This document shows positions 58,910 through 64,000 of a stretch of 64,000 bases of DNA, one piece after another. Each line of letters begins with the position of its first letter. The first letter of the stretch is position 1. The stretch is taken from contig JAFTPR010000011.1 of NCBI GenBank assembly GCA_017463145.1, positions 1 to 64,000 of the forward strand. Direction: 5' to 3'. The notes under the pieces are model-generated. The model was not told the origin of the DNA and ran no database searches. It worked only from the letters and a program-made list of their open reading frames with translations. The position numbers and the translations under genes are program-made. This DNA comes from Clostridia bacterium. Its GTDB lineage: Bacteria; Bacillota; Clostridia; Christensenellales; Borkfalkiaceae.

Positions 58910-59482
58910 TTGAAAAGAGAAAAGAAGAGCGACGAGGAACTTGTCGCGTTGGCGCAAGCGGGAGATAAGCGCGCGGAAGAAGAACTTCTTACGCGGTATC
59001 TCAACACCGTACGGAGTATTGCCCGCCGTTTCTTTATGCTCGGCGGTGATACGGACGATTTGGCGCAAGAGGGTATGATTGGGCTGTTCGGCGCAATTGG
59101 CAGCTATAAAAAGCAGGGGGAAGGGAGTACGTTTAAAGGCTTTGCAAGTCTTTGCGTGTTCCGTCGTATCGTAGATGCGGTAAAGTCTGCGGCGCGAAAG
59201 AAAAATGAGGCGCTCAATTCCTGTGTGTTCTTTTCGGACGGGGAATTTTTGGACGGGAACGATCCTGAGGAAGCGTTAATCGTCGACGAAGATATTCGGG
59301 AATATTACAAAAAAATCAGCGTTGCGCTGTCCGATTTCGAGTTCAAAATAATGACAATGTATATTGACGGTATGACGCTTGCGGAAATTTGCGAAACCAC
59401 GGGCGAGCCGTTCAAACGGGTAGATAACGCAATACAGCGGAGCAAGCGTAAGCTGCAAAAGACTATTTTACAGGCAAAATAA
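58910..59482 (+). CDS. sigH: SigH-like (Spo0H) RNA polymerase sigma factor
   Basis: A 190-residue sigma-70 family protein. Region 2 (LVALAQAGDKRAEEELLTRYLNTVRSIARRFF, DTDDLAQEGMIGLFGAIGSY) and region 4 (ALSDFEFKIMTMYIDGMTLAEICETTGE) are complete. The position after mrnC-rlmB is that of sigH, the early-stationary or sporulation sigma factor. Translation starts at TTG 58910 behind AAGGGGGAACGG. It is followed by dnaX. Confidence 0.88.
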   Translation: MKREKKSDEELVALAQAGDKRAEEELLTRYLNTVRSIARRFFMLGGDTDDLAQEGMIGLFGAIGSYKKQGEGSTFKGFASLCVFRRIVDAVKSAARKKNEALNSCVFFSDGEFLDGNDPEEALIVDEDIREYYKKISVALSDFEFKIMTMYIDGMTLAEICETTGEPFKRVDNAIQRSKRKLQKTILQAK

Positions 59483-59497
59483 CGGAGGAAGAAAATT

Positions 59498-61207
59498 ATG
59501 GCGTATTTAGCATTATATCGTGCGTTCCGCCCTAAGACCTTAAACGAAGTGGTGCGCCAAGAACATATCGTCACCGTTTTGAAAAATCAAATCGCAACGG
59601 ACAGAATAGGACACGCATACCTCTTTTGCGGGCCTCGCGGTACGGGCAAGACGAGTATTGCCAAGATATTTGCAAACGCCGTCAACTGCGAAAAGCCGAT
59701 AGACGGTTCGCCTTGCGGGAAATGCGCCGCTTGTAAAGCGCTTGCCGATCCGTCCAATCTCGATATTTCCGAGATCGACGCGGCTTCCAACAACGGCGTG
59801 GACGAAATGCGGGACTTGCGGGAAAAGGTACAATATCCTCCCGTGGCGGGCAGATACAAGGTATATATTATCGACGAGGTGCATATGCTTTCTACGGGCG
59901 CATTTAACGCGCTCCTCAAAACCCTCGAAGAACCGCCCGCGCACGCCGTGTTCATTTTGGCTACAACGGAGTCTGCAAAGATTCCCGCAACAATCCTCTC
60001 CCGCTGTATGCGGTTTGATTTCAAGCTCATTCCCCAAGCGGATTTGGAGGAATGGCTGAAACACGTACTTGCTGCAATCGGGAAAGAGTACGATAAAGAG
60101 GCGGTATCCGCCATTGCCCGCGCAGGCGCAGGCAGCGTGCGGGATATGCTGTCTATTGCCGACACTTGCGTTTCGTATGCGAGTGGAAAATTGACCTACG
60201 AGGCGGTGACTTCCGTGCTGGGCAGCGCCGATTTTGCAAGCGTAGCCGCTTTTTGCGAAGCGACGCTTCAAGGCGAGGCGGGGCTTGCGTTCGAACGCGC
60301 GGAGAACTTCCTTTCCGCAGGGAAAGGCGTGGGTACGCTCGTGAAAGACGTGATGCATTTCTTTAATTCCTGCGCGGTGGCGAAAACGTGCAGAAACGCA
60401 AAAAATATTCTTGCGCTTCCCGACGATTCGTATACAGAAGTGGCGCGTATCGCTTCGGGTACGGACGGGCATAGACTGCTCCGTGCGACGGAGATTTTTG
60501 CCGACGTGGAACAAACGTTGAAATACTCCGCTTCTCCGCGCGTATTGTTTGAAACGGCGGTTTTAAAGGCAAGTATGCCTGAAACGGATTATAATATTGA
60601 GGCGTTGCTTGGGCGTATTGCCGCTCTTGAAAAACGGCTTGAAGAGGGCGTGTTTGTAAAAAATGATGGGGGCAGGGTTGAGGTGAATACGCCTGCGCCT
60701 GTAAAAGAAGAGGAAACGGAAGAAACGGAATATGCGGAAGATTATATCGACGTGCCGCCCGAAATGGACGCGCCGCCTGAGGAGTATTCGTATGCGCCCG
60801 CAGCGGTAAAAGAAGTGCCCAAGGAAGAGCCTTACGTTGCGCCCAAAGCGGCGGAAACGGTTAAGCCTATGCGCTCTGCGCCGAGCGGTGATGCAAAAGC
60901 AACGTTCGGGCTGTTTTTGCGGAGTTTGAGAAAGACGAGTAAAAACGGCGTACTCTTTACAATGTGTATGGATTTGGATAGCGAATACGACGGCGATTTG
61001 TTTGTGTTATATACGCAAAGCGAAACGATATTCAATTCCTTGAATAAGCCCGATCGGTACGCCTTTTTAAAAGACGCGTTTGAGGCGATTGGGATTGGCG
61101 AGGGTGGATTTGCGGTACGATTGAAAGGAAAGCCGTTGGACGATTTCAATAAAAAAGTGGAAGAGATCAAGGAAACATTCCACGGTGTAAAAATCGAAAT
61201 TAAATAA
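59498..61207 (+). CDS. dnaX: DNA polymerase III subunit gamma/tau
   Basis: A 569-residue clamp-loader ATPase. Walker A FCGPRGTGKTSIAKIF, zinc cysteines (CEKPIDGSPCGKCAACK), Walker B IDEVHML and the sensor ATTESAKIP are intact. Domain III follows; an acidic Pro-rich linker at about 400-465 joins a C-terminal tau-like domain (about 466-569). It starts the group dnaX-ybaB-recR, conserved in most bacteria. Confidence 0.97.
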   Translation: MAYLALYRAFRPKTLNEVVRQEHIVTVLKNQIATDRIGHAYLFCGPRGTGKTSIAKIFANAVNCEKPIDGSPCGKCAACKALADPSNLDISEIDAASNNGVDEMRDLREKVQYPPVAGRYKVYIIDEVHMLSTGAFNALLKTLEEPPAHAVFILATTESAKIPATILSRCMRFDFKLIPQADLEEWLKHVLAAIGKEYDKEAVSAIARAGAGSVRDMLSIADTCVSYASGKLTYEAVTSVLGSADFASVAAFCEATLQGEAGLAFERAENFLSAGKGVGTLVKDVMHFFNSCAVAKTCRNAKNILALPDDSYTEVARIASGTDGHRLLRATEIFADVEQTLKYSASPRVLFETAVLKASMPETDYNIEALLGRIAALEKRLEEGVFVKNDGGRVEVNTPAPVKEEETEETEYAEDYIDVPPEMDAPPEEYSYAPAAVKEVPKEEPYVAPKAAETVKPMRSAPSGDAKATFGLFLRSLRKTSKNGVLFTMCMDLDSEYDGDLFVLYTQSETIFNSLNKPDRYAFLKDAFEAIGIGEGGFAVRLKGKPLDDFNKKVEEIKETFHGVKIEIK

Positions 61208-61235
61208 TCAAATATATACTCGGAGGAAAATTACT

Positions 61236-61571
61236 ATGGCAGGTTTTAATAAAGGCGGCGGCAACAATATGCAAAATCTTATGCGCCAAGCGCAAAAGAT
61301 GCAGGAAGAAATGGAAAAGACTGCGGCACTTCTCGACGATTGGGAAGTCGTCGGCACGGCTGCAGGCGAGGCGGTCGTTGTGTATATGAATGCCAAAAAA
61401 CTCATCAACGGTATTGAATTGGACGAAAGTATCGTTGACCCTACGGATGTCGAAATGCTTGAAGACCTCATTATGGCAGCGATCAACGACGGGTACGCCA
61501 AGGCGGACAAGGTCTATGAAGAGAAGATGGGGAAGTATGGGGATATGGGGGCGCTCGGCGGCATGCTGTAA
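61236..61571 (+). CDS. ybaB: YbaB/EbfC nucleoid-associated protein
   Basis: A 111-residue dimeric DNA-binding protein: NMQNLMRQAQKMQEEMEKTAALL, a short beta region (GTAAGEAVVVYMNA) and DPTDVEMLEDLIMAAINDGYAKA. CGGAGGA precedes the ATG. The N-terminal Gly/Asn stretch is typical. Confidence 0.96.
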   Translation: MAGFNKGGGNNMQNLMRQAQKMQEEMEKTAALLDDWEVVGTAAGEAVVVYMNAKKLINGIELDESIVDPTDVEMLEDLIMAAINDGYAKADKVYEEKMGKYGDMGALGGML

Positions 61572-61582
61572 TACGTAAACGC

Positions 61583-61658
61583 GTATATACTTCGCAATAC
61601 TTTGTCGAACTTGCGTTTTTTCTCGGTCACGTACGTTTAAGTACGCTCCCGTCGAAAA
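61583..61658 (+). repeat. Dispersed intergenic repeat, copy D (fullest copy)
   Basis: GTATATACTTCGCAATACTT, TGTCGAACTTGCGTTTTTTC, then a hairpin CGTAC-GTTTAA-GTACG and CTCCCGTCG. It contains both the 5' part shared with A and E and the 3' part shared with B and C. It lies between ybaB and recR. Confidence 0.75.
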
Positions 61659-61711
61659 AGCCGCGTTCTTCTTGTCTTGCTCGTATCTCCGCGTTTAGAG
61701 GGGCGAGCGGA

Positions 61712-61748
61712 CGTATATACTTCGCAATACTTTGTCGAACTTGCGTTG
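61712..61748 (+). repeat. Dispersed intergenic repeat, copy E (5' part)
   Basis: The 36 nt from CGTATATACTTCGC to ACTTGCGTT are identical to copy D, 130 bp upstream. The hairpin part is absent. Confidence 0.75.
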
Positions 61749-61790
61749 GTTTGCATGGCATATCACAAGCTTAAATTAGGATAAAACGGA

Positions 61791-62384
61791 ATGGAAATTT
61801 TTATCGAACCGATCGGGAAGCTCGTCAACGAGTTTTCCAAACTCCCCGGTGTGGGTAAAAAAACAGCGCAACGGTACGCATATAAAATTATCGATATGAC
61901 GGAAGCGGAGGCGCGTGCCTTTGCTGATGCGATTGTAGGCGTAAAGCGCAAAGTGAAATATTGCAAGGTCTGCGGCAACTTCACGGAAGAAGAAGTTTGC
62001 GGCGTTTGTCGCGTACGGGATAAAAGCGTGATTTGCGTTGTAAAAGAACCCAAGGACGTTGCGGCAATTGAAAAATTGCGGGAATTTAAAGGGGTATATC
62101 ACGTTTTGCACGGCGTAATCGACCCGCTTTCGGGTATTGGGCCGAACGATATTCGTATCCGTGAGTTGCTTGCTCGTATACAAGAGGGGGACGTGAAAGA
62201 GGTGATTGTGGCAACGAATCCCGACGTTTCGGGTGATGCAACGGCAATGTATATTGCAAAGCTCGTAAAGCCCTTAGACGTGACTGTTACCCGTCTTGCG
62301 CACGGTATTCCGATTGGCTCGGAGATAGAATACACCGACGACATAACGTTGGCGCGCGCCTTTGTTGAGCGCAACAAAATTTAG
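61791..62384 (+). CDS. recR: Recombination mediator RecR
   Basis: A 197-residue RecR. HhH region (LVNEFSKLPGVGKKTAQRYAYKI), zinc finger (CKVCGNFTEEEVCGVC) and TOPRIM domain (ICVVKEPKDVAAIE, EVIVATNPDVSGDATA) are complete. It loads RecA with RecF and RecO. It follows ybaB after a repeat-filled gap and precedes gpsA by 13 bp. Confidence 0.97.
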   Translation: MEIFIEPIGKLVNEFSKLPGVGKKTAQRYAYKIIDMTEAEARAFADAIVGVKRKVKYCKVCGNFTEEEVCGVCRVRDKSVICVVKEPKDVAAIEKLREFKGVYHVLHGVIDPLSGIGPNDIRIRELLARIQEGDVKEVIVATNPDVSGDATAMYIAKLVKPLDVTVTRLAHGIPIGSEIEYTDDITLARAFVERNKI

Positions 62385-62397
62385 GAGAAGTTGCCGT

Positions 62398-63378
62398 ATG
62401 AAAATATCTGTTCTCGGTTGCGGGCGTTGGGGCTCGTTTATTGCTTGGTATCTCAATACTCTCGGACACGGTGTGCTCCTTTGGGGTAACGAAACGGGAA
62501 ATTCGTATCGCGTGCTCAAAGAAACGGGCGCTAACGAATACGTGAAACTCGATAAAAATATCCGCCTTTCCTGCGATTTGCAAGAAGCGGTAAACCACGG
62601 GGAAACGATTGTTATTTCCATATCGTCGCAAGGCTTGCGTTCGTTTATGGAACGTGTGACCAAATTCGACGTATCGGGTAAAAACTTTGTGCTCTGCATG
62701 AAAGGTATCGAAATCGATACGGGTTGTAGGCTGTCGGAAGTGCTTGTCCAAAGCGGTATCGCCCAGGAACGGGTCGCGGTGTGGGTAGGTCCGGGGCATA
62801 TCCAAGCGTTTACGCAAGGTATTCCCAACTGTATGGTAATCGATTCCACGAACGATATATTGAAAAAATTGCTTGCAGACGAGTTGCGAAGTGACTTAAT
62901 CCGTTTTTATTACGGAGAGGATTTAATCGGTACGGAGATTGGCGCGGCGGCGAAAAACGTGATGGGTATCGTTGGCGGCGTTTTGGACGGCTGCGGGTAT
63001 TCCTCGCTGAAAGGTTCGCTGATGTCGCGCGGGGCGCGTGAGGTTGCAAGGCTGATAAAAGCAATGGGCGGGAATGAGCTTTCCGCTTACGGATTGGCGC
63101 ATTTAGGCGACTATGAGGCCACGCTGTTCAGCGAATATTCGCATAACCGGGGCTACGGCGAACATTTGGTACGTGGCGAAGCGTTTGCCCGTCTTGCCGA
63201 GGGCGTTCCTACGGCGTTGGCTATGAAGAAACTCGGGGAAAAATACGGTGTGGACCTGCCTATCACGAACGCCGTGTACGAACTTTGTTATACGGTGTCC
63301 GACGAACCTTGTCGGGTGCGTTGTGAACGGATTTTGGCAAAGCTGTTTGCGCGGGAAACGAAATCGGAATTTTCATAA
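62398..63378 (+). CDS. gpsA: Glycerol-3-phosphate dehydrogenase [NAD(P)+]
   Basis: A 326-residue GpsA. The Rossmann start ISVLGCGRWGSFIAWYL (GxGxxG-like), VISISSQGLRSFM, WVGPGHIQ, GAAAKNVMGIVGG with catalytic Lys, and SRGAREVARLIKAMGG are present. It makes sn-glycerol 3-phosphate for phospholipids. ATG 62398 was chosen because TAGGAGAAG precedes it and the Rossmann motif then starts at residue 2. The 3' end overlaps the convergent lipase-like gene by 6 bp. Confidence 0.95.
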   Translation: MKISVLGCGRWGSFIAWYLNTLGHGVLLWGNETGNSYRVLKETGANEYVKLDKNIRLSCDLQEAVNHGETIVISISSQGLRSFMERVTKFDVSGKNFVLCMKGIEIDTGCRLSEVLVQSGIAQERVAVWVGPGHIQAFTQGIPNCMVIDSTNDILKKLLADELRSDLIRFYYGEDLIGTEIGAAAKNVMGIVGGVLDGCGYSSLKGSLMSRGAREVARLIKAMGGNELSAYGLAHLGDYEATLFSEYSHNRGYGEHLVRGEAFARLAEGVPTALAMKKLGEKYGVDLPITNAVYELCYTVSDEPCRVRCERILAKLFARETKSEFS

Positions 63379-63990
63379 GCCCGCGTTTTCAAGCTCTTTG
63401 GCGATATTGTCGGCATAGTGCGCCTGTATTCTCGTATATTTGCCCCGTTTGCCGATTTTCAAAAGTTCGCCCACGTGCGTAAAACCCAAAAATGCAGGGG
63501 GCAGGTGCGTGACGAGATCGTTTATATTGCGAATGACAGTAAACTGCTCCCAACGTTTTTTGAGCAGTTTATTTTTTATGCCCCAGAACACTCTCGGCGC
63601 GCCGAACCCGTAGCCTTGCAAGGAAGAATGAAGGTCGGGGCGGTGATACCATACGTATTCATGGCATAAAAGCGCCAATGCGCCGCCGTGGGAGTACCCT
63701 GCTACGACGATTTTTTTGACGGACGTGTCCGCAACGTAGGGCGCAAGGTATGGTTCAATTTCTTTCCATACCTTTAAAAAACCGCGGTGCGCAAACCAAA
63801 CGGTCTTGTTCATTCGCTTGTAAGCTTTGGCAGGGAAATCAAGATTGTTTTTCCAATCGACTTTGCCGTCGGAGTCTTGAAAGAGAATATACAGGAGATC
63901 GTTTTCCCGTTTTAAGGCATAATTGGCGGCCACGCCCACTTTTTTATACGGTGAGGAGATGCAAAGCTGAAATAATTGTGAAAGCGTCAT
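63373..63990 (-). CDS. Lipase class 3-like alpha/beta hydrolase
   Basis: A 205-residue protein. Nucleophile elbow VVAGYSHGGALALL, HRGFLKVWKEI upstream, then GYGFGAPRV and NINDLVTHLPPA with the likely catalytic Asp; a C-terminal His in QAHYADNI may complete the triad. This is the arrangement of class 3 lipases. It has no signal peptide. ATG 63990 was chosen; an in-frame TTG lies 6 nt upstream. The gene seems complete, although its promoter lies beyond the window. Confidence 0.85.
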   Translation of the reverse strand: MTLSQLFQLCISSPYKKVGVAANYALKRENDLLYILFQDSDGKVDWKNNLDFPAKAYKRMNKTVWFAHRGFLKVWKEIEPYLAPYVADTSVKKIVVAGYSHGGALALLCHEYVWYHRPDLHSSLQGYGFGAPRVFWGIKNKLLKKRWEQFTVIRNINDLVTHLPPAFLGFTHVGELLKIGKRGKYTRIQAHYADNIAKELENAGL

Positions 63991-64000
63991 ACTCAATTGT

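Noticed and set aside
60650..60680. Possible programmed frameshift site in dnaX
   Set aside because: There is an A-rich run, but no slippery heptamer of the known A-AAA-AAG type with a stable downstream hairpin.

Overview
The window looks like chromosomal DNA of an uncultured low-to-mid GC Gram-positive bacterium of the class Clostridia (Firmicutes), perhaps of the Christensenellales type. The class follows from gene order: rpsB-tsf-pyrH-frr-uppS-cdsA-dxr-rseP, ylxM-ffh-rpsP-khpA, rpsF-ssb-rpsR, mrnC-rlmB-sigH and ruvC-ruvA-ruvB-queA. Strong GGAGG-type ribosome binding sites, SigA-type promoters (TTGACA, 17 bp, TATAAT) and TPP-riboswitch control of a ThiT thiamine transporter also fit. The order-level guess is inference only. 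TGA is an ordinary stop codon here (it ends cdsA, rimM and ruvB), which makes the in-frame TGA in one sigma factor gene notable.

Layout. 1-640: leftward tRNA cluster (Val, Gly, Cys, Leu) with one promoter, two terminators and a half tRNA-Leu relic. 810-5661: lineage-specific genes, including a sigma factor gene split by TGA, a secreted papain-like peptidase and a single-pass membrane protein. 5722-6465: RuvX fused to a DUF1292 domain. 6875-14169: translation, nucleotide, isoprenoid and envelope operon. 14245-17452: SRP and ribosome-maturation genes. 17446-18776: riboswitch-controlled thiT. 18840-24364: YfbR-like nucleotidase, an HtrA-like lipoprotein with an EF-hand, a degenerate FtsK-like protein, MutY, HNH protein, flavoprotein and an XRE repressor with palindromic operators. 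24784-35226: metabolism, envelope and signalling (GNAT, TrxR-like, SGNH, UppP, Csp, GalK, Cca, lipid kinase, PAS-PP2C phosphatase, ROK kinase). 35369-39093: a small AT-rich island at tRNA-Arg carrying a regulator, a coiled-coil membrane protein and a type II restriction-modification pair, with no integrase. 39324-43046: a small hydrophobic peptide gene and ruvCAB-queA. 43291-49597: rpsF-ssb-rpsR and a 1696-residue repeat surface protein. 49716-63990: phosphoribosyltransferase, recX-birA-nnr, nadD/yqeK-rsfS, amidase, mrnC-rlmB-sigH-dnaX-ybaB-recR-gpsA and a lipase-like protein.

The core genes form long co-directional operons for translation, DNA repair and recombination, and envelope-lipid synthesis (UppS and UppP for undecaprenyl phosphate, CdsA, GpsA and a lipid kinase for phospholipids, Dxr for isoprenoids). 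The accessory signals most worth attention are the tRNA-Arg island with its membrane protein coupled to restriction-modification, the UGA-interrupted sigma gene, the giant repeat protein, and a dispersed intergenic repeat whose small hairpin shows compensatory changes.
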